A stretch of 64,000 bases of DNA from Propionimicrobium sp. PCR01-08-3. Its GTDB lineage: Bacteria > Actinomycetota > Actinomycetes > Propionibacteriales > Propionibacteriaceae. Location: positions 1,939,482 to 2,003,481 of the forward strand of contig NZ_CP127390.1 in NCBI RefSeq assembly GCF_030286045.1, in the 5' to 3' direction. Position numbers and translations under genes: made by a program. Below the pieces are notes generated by a model. It had not been told where the DNA came from. It saw only the letters and a list, made by a program, of their open reading frames with translations, and did no database searches. Shown here in pieces: positions 43,771-52,160 of this stretch; position 1 is the stretch's first letter, and the number at the start of each line of letters is the position of its first letter.

Positions 43771-44280
43771 TCAGGCCAGTTCGACCGAGGTGATCACGAC
43801 GTCGTCGAGCGGACGATCCGCGCGGTCGGTCGGGGTGGCGCCGATGGCGTCGACCACCTGTTGGCTGGCCGGGTCGGTCACTTCACCGAAGATCGAGTGG
43901 CGGCGGTTCAGGTGCGGGGTCGGTGCCACCGTGATGAAGAACTGGCTGCCGTTGGTCCCGGGACCCGCGTTGGCCATGGCCAGCAGGTAGGGGCGGTCGA
44001 AGACCAGATCGGGGTAGAACTCGTCGGCGAACTCGTAGCCGGGGCCGCCGCGCCCGGTGCCGGTGGGGTCGCCACCTTGGATCATGAAGCCGTCGATGAC
44101 TCGGTGGAAGATCGTGCCGTCGTAGTACGGCCCGGTCTTGGTCTGGCCGTCGCTCGGATCGCGGTACTCGCGGGTTCCGCCGGCCAGGCAGACAAAGTTG
44201 GCGACGGTCTTCGGGGCGTAGTCATCGAACAGTTCGACGACGATATCGCCCTTATTGGTGTGCAGGGTGGCTTGGCTCAT
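43771..44280 (-). CDS. Cyclophilin-type peptidyl-prolyl cis-trans isomerase
   Basis: A 169-residue cytoplasmic cyclophilin. It shows [18 protein letters not shown], the active-site [38 protein letters not shown] and HSIFGEVTD. The longer open frame is rejected in favour of the ATG at 44280, which has an AAAGGTGGG purine run upstream and starts the conserved strand. No signal peptide is seen. It acts as a general protein-folding helper and cannot be tied to a neighbour. Confidence 0.94.
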   Translation of the reverse strand: MSQATLHTNKGDIVVELFDDYAPKTVANFVCLAGGTREYRDPSDGQTKTGPYYDGTIFHRVIDGFMIQGGDPTGTGRGGPGYEFADEFYPDLVFDRPYLLAMANAGPGTNGSQFFITVAPTPHLNRRHSIFGEVTDPASQQVVDAIGATPTDRADRPLDDVVITSVELA

Positions 44281-44527
44281 ACGAACCCACCTTTCGAAAT
44301 GCGTGTTGACGCGGATACGGCCTCCATCCTTGCAGATGACCGCGCGCCACCAAACTCGTCGTCCGATCCGATGGCACCAACGAATTCTGCCGAGTCCCAG
44401 TGATTTGCCGCGATGACCACGTAGCGTGGGTACGGAACCGTTCGCGTGGGCAGTTTCCACGTACTCCGGTTTGCAGCTCGACTACGAGCGGCTCGACTAC
44501 GAGCACAGCAACGGACAGGAGAAAGTT

Positions 44528-45478
44528 ATGAACTGCAAGACCAAGAAGGCCCGGAAGGCCGCGAAGAAAGCCGCCAACCAGGCTCTCAAGCAGGGCAAGG
44601 ACGTGTTCGAGGGGGCCACCGACGCTGTCACTCCGCTTGCCAAGCAGGCCAATGACCAGGTGTCCGACCTCGCGAAGCAGGCCGGTGGGCTCGGCAAGCA
44701 GGCCGTCGACTTCGGACGCCAGGCAGCCGACCGGGTCACTCCGGTGCTCGAAGACGCGTACGATCGCATCTCACCGAAGGTTGAAGAGGTCGTCGAGAAG
44801 CTCCAGCCGTCGGTCTCCCAGGCCTACGAAAGCGTTTCTGACAAGGTGCAGCACGATTGGTACCCGAGGCTTCAGGAGTTTTGGGAGGAAGCCAACGAGA
44901 ATCCTTCCGTCATCGAGGCCACCCGGCGCGGACGCTCCACTTTGGCCGCGTTGCGCGGCGACCTTCAGCTGCCCGACCCAGAACCCGAACCCCGCAAGCG
45001 CAGCGTGGTCGGCCGCATCTTCACGCTCATCGGAATCGCGACCGTGGTGGGCGCGATCATCATCGCGGTGCGCAGTGTCTTGGGCAGCAGCGACGACGGC
45101 TGGTCGCCGCAGCAGCCCACCCGCCCCGAGGCCGACGAGGACGATTCGTGGGGTGCCAGCCCGTTCGAGGCCACCACTCCTGCCGACGAACCCGAGGCAC
45201 AGGAGGTTGCGGAGGACGCCGCGAGTGACCTGGCTGAAGAACTTGCCGAAGATGAGATGATCTCGGAAGGCAGCCCGGACCCTGCGTCGGCTCACAGCTA
45301 CGGTGAGGGAGCCTACGTCGGAGCCACGCCCCCGGAGGGCTTCGCCATCAAGGGCAACGAGCGTTCGATGAAATACCACACCCCCGAGGCCGCCGGTTAC
45401 GAGCGCACCAACGCCGACGTGTGGTTCAACAGTGAGGAGGCGGCCGTGGCTGCCGGATTCACCAAGGCACTCCGGTAA
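44528..45478 (+). CDS. Membrane protein with C-terminal sunset domain
   Basis: A 316-residue protein. The N-terminal 100 residues are Lys/Ala/Gln-rich amphipathic helices (KQANDQVSDLAKQAGGLGKQ), like apolipoprotein or LEA-type helices. One transmembrane helix lies near 158-181, followed by an acidic linker. The last 55 residues (PPEGFAIKGNERSMKYHTPE, then YERTNADVWFNSEEAAVAAG) match the small sunset domain seen at the ends of several actinobacterial proteins. The ATG at 44528 has GGAG six bases upstream. The domain's function is not established; binding to an envelope component is a guess. Confidence 0.8.
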   Translation: MNCKTKKARKAAKKAANQALKQGKDVFEGATDAVTPLAKQANDQVSDLAKQAGGLGKQAVDFGRQAADRVTPVLEDAYDRISPKVEEVVEKLQPSVSQAYESVSDKVQHDWYPRLQEFWEEANENPSVIEATRRGRSTLAALRGDLQLPDPEPEPRKRSVVGRIFTLIGIATVVGAIIIAVRSVLGSSDDGWSPQQPTRPEADEDDSWGASPFEATTPADEPEAQEVAEDAASDLAEELAEDEMISEGSPDPASAHSYGEGAYVGATPPEGFAIKGNERSMKYHTPEAAGYERTNADVWFNSEEAAVAAGFTKALR

Positions 45479-45497
45479 TTTCCTGGGAGGACCTTGA

Positions 45498-45545
45498 GTG
45501 GGGTCGGCCGGTGCATTCAGCACCGGCCGGTCCCACTTTCATTTT
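45498..45545 (+). terminator. Rho-independent terminator after the sunset-domain gene
   Basis: A fully paired 17-bp stem (45498-45514 with 45520-45536, including two G-U pairs), a 5-base loop, and the tail TTTCATTTT. It lies 20 bases after the TAA stop. Confidence 0.8.
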
Positions 45546-45557
45546 GCCCGGACGCGG

Positions 45558-45610
45558 CGATGTTGTCCCTCGTCGCCGAGGTGTTGTCCGGGCCGATGAC
45601 GATGTTGTCC
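45558..45610. repeat. Three TGTTGTCC repeats on an exact 21-bp period
   Basis: TGTTGTCC occurs at 45561-45568, 45582-45589 and 45603-45610. The outer two copies share the extended form CGATGTTGTCC. The 21-bp period is two helical turns, as for tandem protein-binding sites. The array sits in the leader of the double-HTH gene. It could be its operator, or the end of a lost insertion sequence whose transposase bound repeated sites. Confidence 0.6.
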
Positions 45611-45707
45611 GTTTGAGCCGGGCGCTTGCCGGCCGACGGTTCGATGGACTGTAGTGGGGGTACCGACACCGGCCACGAAGACGTGGCCCCGCACCCTCAG
45701 GGAAGCC

Positions 45708-46292
45708 ATGACTGTTCCGCTCGTTTCATCACCGGCCATAAGCGTTCGGGTTCCTCTGCCGCGAGAGCGTCCGGGCCTGTCGCGTCCAGGCCTGCCGGAT
45801 CGTGCTGCCAGGCAGATTCCGGCCGGGCCTTTTCGCGCCTGGGTTTGCCAGTTGATGAGCGACACCGGGCTGCCCTGGCGGGTCATTTCCAGGGCGGCGC
45901 AGGTGCCCGCGTCCACGGTTCTCGGACTGCTGCAAGAACCTTCCCGGACCGCATCTTTGGCCATCCGGGCGGACGAGGCCGCGCGCCTGCTGCGGCTCGA
46001 CCGGCATCGCTTCGACTATCTTCGCCGCGTGGCCGCCGACCCCCATCAGATGCGTGTTTTGTTGTGGTCTTTGGCAGTGAAGGGTTGCACCATCGCGCAG
46101 CTGGCCGAGTTCAGTGGGATCGCCCGGTGCGATCTGCGTCATCTTCTCGCCGCCGAAGATGTCTATTGCACAAAACTTCAGCAGCTGCGCACCGAAGCAG
46201 CGTGTGAGGCGTGGGGAATCGATCCGGACCTGGTACTCGACCCGGATCGGGTCGAGCAGGGGCGCCGCGCGGAGCACCGTCATGCCGGGTGA
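45708..46292 (+). CDS. Putative double helix-turn-helix protein next to prepilin peptidase
   Basis: A 194-residue protein I cannot place in a named family. Two similar helix-turn-helix-like segments are visible: VCQLMSDTGLPWRVISRAAQ continuing VPASTVLGLL, and LLWSLAVKGCTIAQLAEFSG continuing IARCDLRHLL. The pattern of two such units ending with WGIDPDLVLD suggests a DNA-binding protein. The start is uncertain: ATG at 45708 has a weak GGGA, and GTG at 45654 is possible. Its end overlaps the prepilin peptidase start by 11 bases, so the two are coupled. Confidence 0.6.
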   Translation: MTVPLVSSPAISVRVPLPRERPGLSRPGLPDRAARQIPAGPFRAWVCQLMSDTGLPWRVISRAAQVPASTVLGLLQEPSRTASLAIRADEAARLLRLDRHRFDYLRRVAADPHQMRVLLWSLAVKGCTIAQLAEFSGIARCDLRHLLAAEDVYCTKLQQLRTEAACEAWGIDPDLVLDPDRVEQGRRAEHRHAG

Positions 46293-46965
46293 GTGGCTGG
46301 TTTGGGCGGTGGCCGCTGCACTGGTGTGCGGCCTGCAGCTGGTGGTGGTGGCCCATCATCCCGAGCCCGCCGATGACGAACCCGATGCCTGTACCAAACC
46401 GCGCTACGCCCAGCTGGCGAGATCCTCCGGCGCCGTCGGGCTGCTGGTGGCATCGGCATTGTTGTGCATTCCGATCCCGTCGTTGCCGCTGGCCTTGCGT
46501 CCGGCCTGGGTGGTGTGGGCGAGCGCCGGCCTGGTCTTGGTCTATGTCGACGCCCGGACGACCTGGCTACCCATTCGGGCCAGTCGCGTCACCTTCATCG
46601 CGTTGCTGGCGGGGTTCGGCCTCGGCATGGCGATCGATCCCGGCTGGTGGCCCGGCCTTATCATCAGGGCGCTGGTCGGCGCCGGGCTGGCCGGCGGACT
46701 GTTTTTTGTGCTGTGGTGGCGGAGCCGGGCGCTGGGTTTCGGTGATGTAAGGCTCGCCGCCATGACCGGCGCTCTGGCGGCAGCGGGATCGGTGCAGGGC
46801 TGGTTCGCGGCGCTGCTGGCCGGAGCGATCGCGTCCGCCTGCTGGGGGCTGGGCACCACCTGGTGGCGGCGCCGCCATCCCTCCGTGCTGGGCAGAACGT
46901 TTCCTTACGGTCCGGGGCTATGGCTCGGGCCCTGGCTCGCGTGGGCCTGGATCAGCCTTGGCTGA
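46282..46965 (+). CDS. Prepilin peptidase (A24 family)
   Basis: A 227-residue polytopic membrane aspartyl protease. The catalytic aspartates are D90 in YVDARTTWLP and D155 in the GxGD-type motif GFGDVRL (152-158). The N-terminal cytoplasmic methyltransferase domain of bifunctional PilD is missing, as in many actinobacterial short forms. GGAG seven bases upstream supports the ATG at 46282. No pilin or type II/IV secretion gene lies in this window, so its substrates must be encoded elsewhere. The last 14 bases overlap the convergent trpD. Confidence 0.85.
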   Translation: MPGEWLVWAVAAALVCGLQLVVVAHHPEPADDEPDACTKPRYAQLARSSGAVGLLVASALLCIPIPSLPLALRPAWVVWASAGLVLVYVDARTTWLPIRASRVTFIALLAGFGLGMAIDPGWWPGLIIRALVGAGLAGGLFFVLWWRSRALGFGDVRLAAMTGALAAAGSVQGWFAALLAGAIASACWGLGTTWWRRRHPSVLGRTFPYGPGLWLGPWLAWAWISLG

Positions 46966-48001
46966 CGGCGCGTTGAGTGGCCTCGACCCAGCGGTCCACA
47001 AGCGCCGATGCCTTGCCGGTATCGATCGCCTCAGCGGCCTGGTCGGCCTTGGCCAGAAGCTGGCCGGCCACCGGTACGCTCAGATCCGGTCCGTCGAAGG
47101 CCAGCAGCGCGGCGGCCGCGTTCACCAGGACGATGTCGCGAACCGGTCCCGTCTCCCCGGCGAAGACATCGCGGACGACCTGGGCGTTGTGTTCGGGATC
47201 TCCACCGACCAGATCAGCCGGCCGGGCCGGAGCAATGTTCAGCTCGCCGGGATCGAATTCGCTGCGCACGACCTGCCCCTCACGAATCAACCAGATATCG
47301 GACGAGGTGGTCGTCGTCAATTCGTCCAGACCGTCCTCGCCATGGAAGACCATGCCCCGGTTGCCGCGCGCTGCCAGCACACCGGCGACCAGGTCGGCCA
47401 GCTCCGAATTCGCGACGCCGATGGCTTGCGCTGCCGGGCGCGCCGGATTGGCGAGCGGACCGAGAAAGTTGAAGGTGGTCTGAATGCCGAGTTCCTTACG
47501 CACCGGCGCCGTGTGCCGAAGCGAGGCGTGATACAGCGGAGCGAAAAGGAAGACTATGCCGCAGGCGTCGAGGACCTCGCGCTGCCGGGCCGGCGGCACA
47601 TTCAAGGCCACCCCGAGAGCCTCCAAGCAGTCGGCGGTGCCGCTCATCGAACTCGCCGCCCGGTTTCCGTGCTTGATCACCTTGGCGCCTGCCGCGGCCG
47701 CGACGATGGCCGCCATCGTCGAGATGTTGACTGTGTTGGCGCGGTCGCCACCCGAACCGACCACGTCGACGGCGTCGGTGGGTAACTCGATCGGTGTGGC
47801 CTTGTCGAGCATGCCGGCAGCGAGAGCATCGATCTCGGCGACGGTCTCACCCTTCGCGCGCAGAACTGTCATGAACGCCGCCATCTGCGCCGTGCCGGTG
47901 TTTCCCGACAGAATCTCGTTCATCGCCCATCGGGTCGTCCCGGCATCCATATCCTCGCCATGGACAAGACCGGTCAGCACATCGGGCCACGAGAAAGTCA
48001 T
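46952..48001 (-). CDS. trpD: TrpD, anthranilate phosphoribosyltransferase
   Basis: TrpD transfers the phosphoribosyl group of PRPP to anthranilate in tryptophan synthesis. The 349-residue protein has VVGSGGDRANTVNIST (80-95; PRPP loop GSGGD), KHGNRAASS (110-118) and NFLGPLANPARP. The other trp genes are not in this window; solitary trpD beside the oxidase/repair genes is the mycobacterial arrangement too. It shares aromatic precursors with the DAHP synthase at 34891. Confidence 0.95.
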   Translation of the reverse strand: MTFSWPDVLTGLVHGEDMDAGTTRWAMNEILSGNTGTAQMAAFMTVLRAKGETVAEIDALAAGMLDKATPIELPTDAVDVVGSGGDRANTVNISTMAAIVAAAAGAKVIKHGNRAASSMSGTADCLEALGVALNVPPARQREVLDACGIVFLFAPLYHASLRHTAPVRKELGIQTTFNFLGPLANPARPAAQAIGVANSELADLVAGVLAARGNRGMVFHGEDGLDELTTTTSSDIWLIREGQVVRSEFDPGELNIAPARPADLVGGDPEHNAQVVRDVFAGETGPVRDIVLVNAAAALLAFDGPDLSVPVAGQLLAKADQAAEAIDTGKASALVDRWVEATQRAVSQG

Positions 48002-48068
48002 GCCTGTAGGTTAGTCCCGCTGCCCGCCCGGGCTCGCGCTCGTCCGCCGAACACGGGCCTATCTTGAA

Positions 48069-48551
48069 TCAGGCGCCGTGGCGGCTTGCCACACCCGGCT
48101 CCACCAGCGAGGACGACAGCGCATCGGTTCGTCCGCTGCGATGGTTGCGCACCACATCGGCGACATCGGTCGGCAGCCGGATCGGGTCAACCGGGTAGGG
48201 CGACACCCCCTCGGCGCGCGACCAGGTGGCCATCCATGCATCGGCCGCCCGCGCGATCAGCAGAAGCACCGGTGGGCAGTCCGGAATCTCGTCGCGCATC
48301 TGGTGTGAGACACCCATGCCGCCGGGCCTCGCCTCGGCGTCGAGCAGCGCGATATCGAACTTCTCGGCGTCCAGCCGCTTGAACATCGCTGCCGGGGTTG
48401 CGAACTCGGAGATCTCGACCTCGGGCAGATCAGCGGCGATCTTACGGCCGAGGGCAAGCCTCATCTGTTCGCGCACCAGCCGATCGTCCGAATAGATGAT
48501 CACCTTCAGCACGTCGTCGGACGTGGTGGGCGTTGAAGCACTGGCACCCAT
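48069..48551 (-). CDS. Atypical receiver-domain protein
   Basis: A 160-residue protein made of one response-regulator-like fold. The acidic pair (IYSDDRLVREQ) and a candidate phosphoacceptor Asp (IALLDAEARPGGMG) are present, but the conserved Thr/Ser is replaced in VLLLIARAAD and the conserved Lys-Pro by Asp-Pro in PVDPIRLP. No output domain follows. It probably works without normal phosphorylation, or only in protein interactions. It lies upstream of trpD on the same strand, 67 bases away. Confidence 0.7.
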   Translation of the reverse strand: MGASASTPTTSDDVLKVIIYSDDRLVREQMRLALGRKIAADLPEVEISEFATPAAMFKRLDAEKFDIALLDAEARPGGMGVSHQMRDEIPDCPPVLLLIARAADAWMATWSRAEGVSPYPVDPIRLPTDVADVVRNHRSGRTDALSSSLVEPGVASRHGA

Positions 48552-48816
48552 GGATCTTCCTCATCTCGCCGGCCGCCGCCCTGGCACAGGCCACGGCACT
48601 ATCTACCTTTACCCGGATCAGGGCCCACCCGAATCCATCGGATATGACCCACATCCGTCGAGCCCAAACCTGAATTCGTCAAATCCCGGTCATGGTGATG
48701 CTATCGCGTCGCGCCGACCAGATCATAGTTGCCTCACCGGGGCCGGCCATCGCCGTGGCCGGGCGAGCTGGTGAGACGGCGGCCAATCGTTTGGGAATGG
48801 CCTGAACAATGGGTAC

Positions 48817-50280
48817 GTGCGTTTTCTGAACAGCAGGCCTGCTTACGACCTCACTTACCACGATGTCTTCATGGCACCCAATCGCAGCTCGGTGACCTCC
48901 CGGCTCGACGTCGATCTCACCTCCGCCGACGGCCTCGATCTGCCGCTCCCCCTGGTGGTGGCAAACATGACTGCGATCTCGGGCCGCAGGATGGCCGAGA
49001 CGATCGCCCGCCGCGGCGGGCTCGCGGTTCTTCCGCAGGACATCCCGGTCGATGTGCTGGCCAGTTCGATCGCTCGTATCAAGGCCGCACCGACCGTCTT
49101 CGAGACACCGATCACCGTCACCGCTACGACCACCGTGGGCGAGGCGCTCAATCTGATGCCCAAGCGCGCTCACGGCGCCATCGTGGTCATCGACGCCGAC
49201 AAAGCGCCGCTCGGCCTGGTGACCCAGGCAGACACGGCCGGTGTCGACCGCTATGCCCAGGTGCATGAGGTGATGACCAATGGCTTCGCCCAGGTGCGCC
49301 CGGACGCCAGCCCGCAAGAGGTTTTCGACACACTGGAATCGACCCGCCAGCGTCTGGCGGTGGCGATGGACGACACCGGCCGCCTGGTGGGTGTGATGAG
49401 CCAGAAGGGCGCGTTGCGCTCGGCCATCTACCGTCCGGCCCTCGATCCGCAGGGGCGGTTGAAGGTCGCCGTGGCCATCGGCATCAGCGGCGATTCGGCC
49501 GGACGCGCCGAGGCCCTGCTCAAGGCCGGCGCCGACGTGCTGGTGCTCGACACCGCTCACGGCCATCAACAGCGCATGATCGACGCATTGGCGAATGTTG
49601 CCCCGGTTCGCGACGCGTTCGCTGCCGAGGCCGGACGCCGGGCACCGATGGTGGCCGGCAACGTGGTGACTCCCGAAGGCACCACCGACCTGCTGGAGGC
49701 CGGAGCCGACGTGGTGAAGGTGGGTGTCGGGCCGGGCGCCATGTGCACCACCCGCATGCAAACCGGGGTCGGACGCCCGCAGTTCAGCGCGGTGTTGGAG
49801 TGTGCGCAGGCCGCGGAGGTCCACGGCGGTGCCATCTGGGCCGATGGCGGAGTGCGTTACCCCCGTGATGTTGCGCTCGCTCTGGCGGCCGGGGCAGGCA
49901 ACGTGATGATCGGCAGCTGGTTTGCCGGCACCTATGAGTCGACCGGTGACATGATGCACGATCCCGACGGCCGCGCCTACAAGGAGAGCTTCGGCATGGC
50001 CAGCGCCCGGGCGGTGCGCAACCGCACCCGCAGCAAGTCGAACTTCGATCGGGCCAAGGCGTCCTTGTTCGAAGAGGGCATCAGCGGTTCGAAGATGTAC
50101 CTCGATCCGCTGCGTCCGGGTGTCGAGGACCTCGTCGACTGGATCACATCGGGCGTGCGCTCCTCATGCACCTATGCGGGCGCGCGTACTCTGCCGGAAT
50201 TTGCCGAACGCGCCGTGATCGGCGTCCAATCAGCCTCCGGCTATGACGAGGGACGCCCGCTGTCGACCAGCTGGTCATGA
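48817..50280 (+). CDS. guaB1: GuaB1-type IMP dehydrogenase/GMP reductase family protein
   Basis: A 487-residue (beta/alpha)8-barrel enzyme with an inserted CBS pair (about 95-205). Purine-nucleotide motifs include NMTAISGRRMAETIARRGG, the substrate loop GVGPGAMCTTRMQTGVGRP with the catalytic Cys near 310, and ADGGVRYPRDVALALAAGA. Actinobacteria carry this GuaB1 paralogue beside true GuaB; in Mycobacterium smegmatis it has been reported to be a GMP reductase, so salvage of guanine to IMP is the likely role. The start is GTG. A strong hairpin follows the stop. Confidence 0.9.
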   Translation: MRFLNSRPAYDLTYHDVFMAPNRSSVTSRLDVDLTSADGLDLPLPLVVANMTAISGRRMAETIARRGGLAVLPQDIPVDVLASSIARIKAAPTVFETPITVTATTTVGEALNLMPKRAHGAIVVIDADKAPLGLVTQADTAGVDRYAQVHEVMTNGFAQVRPDASPQEVFDTLESTRQRLAVAMDDTGRLVGVMSQKGALRSAIYRPALDPQGRLKVAVAIGISGDSAGRAEALLKAGADVLVLDTAHGHQQRMIDALANVAPVRDAFAAEAGRRAPMVAGNVVTPEGTTDLLEAGADVVKVGVGPGAMCTTRMQTGVGRPQFSAVLECAQAAEVHGGAIWADGGVRYPRDVALALAAGAGNVMIGSWFAGTYESTGDMMHDPDGRAYKESFGMASARAVRNRTRSKSNFDRAKASLFEEGISGSKMYLDPLRPGVEDLVDWITSGVRSSCTYAGARTLPEFAERAVIGVQSASGYDEGRPLSTSWS

Positions 50281-50338
50281 TCGAGCCGCGCGGCCGAGCT
50301 GCGCGCGCACGCGATGGCGCCCGAACCATGAAATGACA

Positions 50339-50376
50339 ACGACACGTCCCCGGACGCAATGCCGGGGACGTGTCGT
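50339..50376. terminator. Bidirectional hairpin between guaB1 and erpA
   Basis: A perfect 15-bp stem (50339-50353 with 50362-50376) and 8-base loop lie between the convergent stops at 50280 and 50407. The stem is very GC-rich. It should end both transcripts. Confidence 0.75.
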
Positions 50377-50406
50377 ATCAGCATCCGACGAACGTCGGCT
50401 GCAAGA

Positions 50407-50754
50407 TCAGTGGAAGGAGTCTCCACAAGCGCAGCTGCTGGTGGCGTTCGGGTTGTCGATGGTGAAGCCCTGCGCCTCGATGGTGTCGACGAAATCGATG
50501 GTGGCACCCGAAAGGTAGGGGGCGCTCATCCTGTCGACGACCAGATTGATGCCTTCGTAGGGATCAACCAGGTCGCCCTCGAGGGAACGGTCGTCGAACA
50601 TCAGCTGGTATCGCAGGCCGGAGCAGCCGCCGGGCTGGACTGCGATGCGCAGCGCCAGATCATCGCGGCCCTCGACGGCGAGCAACGACGCGGCCTTCGC
50701 CGCAGCTGTCTCGCTGAGAGTGACGCCAGTAGCGCTCACGGTGGTATCGGTCAT
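50407..50754 (-). CDS. erpA: Iron-sulfur cluster insertion protein, ErpA/IscA (HesB) family
   Basis: A-type carrier that delivers Fe-S clusters to apoproteins. The 115-residue protein has the three conserved cysteines: C44 in PGGCSGLRYQ and C108 and C110 in SSCACGDSFH at the C-terminus. It matches Rv2204c in the mycobacterial order. Possible clients in this window are not evident. A perfect 8-bp hairpin lies in its leader. Confidence 0.93.
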   Translation of the reverse strand: MTDTTVSATGVTLSETAAAKAASLLAVEGRDDLALRIAVQPGGCSGLRYQLMFDDRSLEGDLVDPYEGINLVVDRMSAPYLSGATIDFVDTIEAQGFTIDNPNATSSCACGDSFH

Positions 50755-50784
50755 CTCTCGTGCTCCTCAATTCACTGCCGGGTC

Positions 50785-50804
50785 CCCCAGGCGAACGCCT
50801 GGGG
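50785..50804 (-). other. Hairpin in the erpA leader
   Basis: A perfect 8-bp GC-rich stem with loop of four bases (50785-50792 with 50797-50804) lies 31 bases upstream of the erpA start. It could affect erpA translation or transcription, but no known regulatory RNA is recognised. Confidence 0.4.
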
Positions 50805-50877
50805 CCAAGTCAAGCGGATCCGGTGCATTCGCATCACCAGCAGATCCGGGTTCAGTCTACGTTCACTTTCAACATCG

Positions 50878-50899
50878 GGCCAGAACGTTCATTCTGGCC
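50878..50899 (-). terminator. Hairpin after pspAA
   Basis: A perfect 8-bp stem (50878-50885 with 50892-50899) and 6-base loop begin seven bases after the pspAA stop on the minus strand. No T-run follows in that direction, so it is a likely but not classic terminator of the pspA-pspAA operon. Confidence 0.5.
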
Positions 50900-50905
50900 T
50901 TTCGT

Positions 50906-51211
50906 TCAGCGCCTGCGGGCCTGACCCGGAATGAGCCCGTCCTCTGCGCGGCTTTCCTGCAGCCAGTCGGCGACCTCGCCGATCGGAGTCGAGGGGCTCG
51001 GGATGATCTGATCGGACAACACCACCGGCCCCGACGGCACCGGGGTTCCGGTTTGTTTGATGAGATCGGCCATCTCCTGCAACAACTCGGCCAGGTAGTC
51101 GGCATCGCGATCATGAACCGCGGTCATCACGAGATCGTCGATGACATTCAGCCGGGGCACGACTTGGGCCGGCACCTCCCACTGCCCAGACCCCAGAATC
51201 CGTACGATCAT
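50906..51211 (-). CDS. pspAA: PspAA, PspA-associated protein
   Basis: A 101-residue protein starting MIVRILGSGQWEVPAQVVPR, with LNVIDDLVMTAVHDRDADYL and a late SDQIIPSPSTPIGEVADWL segment. This is the small PspAA protein that accompanies PspA in actinobacteria and archaea. Its start overlaps the pspA stop as ATGA. It probably controls PspA assembly; the mechanism is not known. Confidence 0.82.
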   Translation of the reverse strand: MIVRILGSGQWEVPAQVVPRLNVIDDLVMTAVHDRDADYLAELLQEMADLIKQTGTPVPSGPVVLSDQIIPSPSTPIGEVADWLQESRAEDGLIPGQARRR

Positions 51212-51924
51212 TGCTTGTCCACCGGCGAATAGCTGTCGGATGGGCCTCCTGCCGGGTATCCGCCCGGCTGCTGATAGCTGCCCTCCCCGGGGGCCGCCGG
51301 AGCACGATCCGCGAACTCATCCTGGATGGCCTCGAACTCGGCGGCAGCGGCCTGGTTCAGCTCATCGTCCGAGATGGCCTGGCCGTCCGGCGTGGATTGC
51401 AGCAGCGCATCGGCGCGGCGGACGACGGCGTCGGTCTCACTCACGTCGATGCCGCGCAACGCTTCGGCCACTTTCTGGGAGGCCTCGCGCGCCGAATATT
51501 GTGCCCATTCGGTGTGTTGCTTCGCGCGGATCGAATCAACCTTCGCCTGCAATCTCGTCGCCGTCCAGATCAGGTTCTCTTCTTCGCGCTGCAGCTGGGC
51601 ATGCTTGGTATCCAGCCCGGCCAGCAGATGAATCAGCGTCTGTTTGCGCACCAGCGCTTCTCTTGCGAGCGGGGATTGCCCCTGGTCGACAAGACGATGC
51701 GCCGACAAGGTGAGCGAATCAATCTCGGCCGCCGTTTCGCGTTGCTGCTCGGCGAGCTGACGACGACTGGACGCCACGCTGGCCGCGCCCTTGCGCACCT
51801 GCTGGAGAAGCTCTGTTTGGCGCGCGTAGGCGTCGTCCAGCTCATTGCGGGTCTCGCTGGTGCGCTGCGGATCGTCATGTTGCGATCCGAGTGCGCGCGC
51901 TATGCGCTCAATAAAGCCTGGCAT
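51208..51924 (-). CDS. pspA: PspA/IM30-family membrane stress protein
   Basis: A 238-residue, almost wholly helical coiled-coil protein (residues about 25-180) that binds the inner face of the stressed membrane and keeps its integrity. The start MPGFIERIARALGS gives the short amphipathic helix used for membrane binding. After about 190 comes a Pro/Gly/Ser-rich tail. The longer open frame to 52158 is rejected because it lacks the family start. It is coupled to pspAA and stands divergent from the DUF3043 gene. Confidence 0.85.
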   Translation of the reverse strand: MPGFIERIARALGSQHDDPQRTSETRNELDDAYARQTELLQQVRKGAASVASSRRQLAEQQRETAAEIDSLTLSAHRLVDQGQSPLAREALVRKQTLIHLLAGLDTKHAQLQREEENLIWTATRLQAKVDSIRAKQHTEWAQYSAREASQKVAEALRGIDVSETDAVVRRADALLQSTPDGQAISDDELNQAAAAEFEAIQDEFADRAPAAPGEGSYQQPGGYPAGGPSDSYSPVDKQ

Positions 51925-52160
51925 GAGCCACAGAATCCTTCCAGTATTCAGATGGGCACAGTTTAGAGGCCATCCGCACCCACTATCACCCCGGCACGCT
52001 GCACGCCCGACGCCGGATTTTGCTCCGTGGGTCGCGGTTGACACCTGCCGGGCGCCCGCAGCAGGCCCGGCCTCGTCGCGGCAAAGGCAACCCGGCCGGT
52101 GGCATCTGGCCGGCCGCCAACTAGTATGTGGGCCAGCAACTACTTTTGAGAAGGACACCC

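Noticed and set aside
48679-49959. Minus-strand open frame of 426 codons across guaB1
   Set aside because: Antisense shadow of a conserved enzyme.
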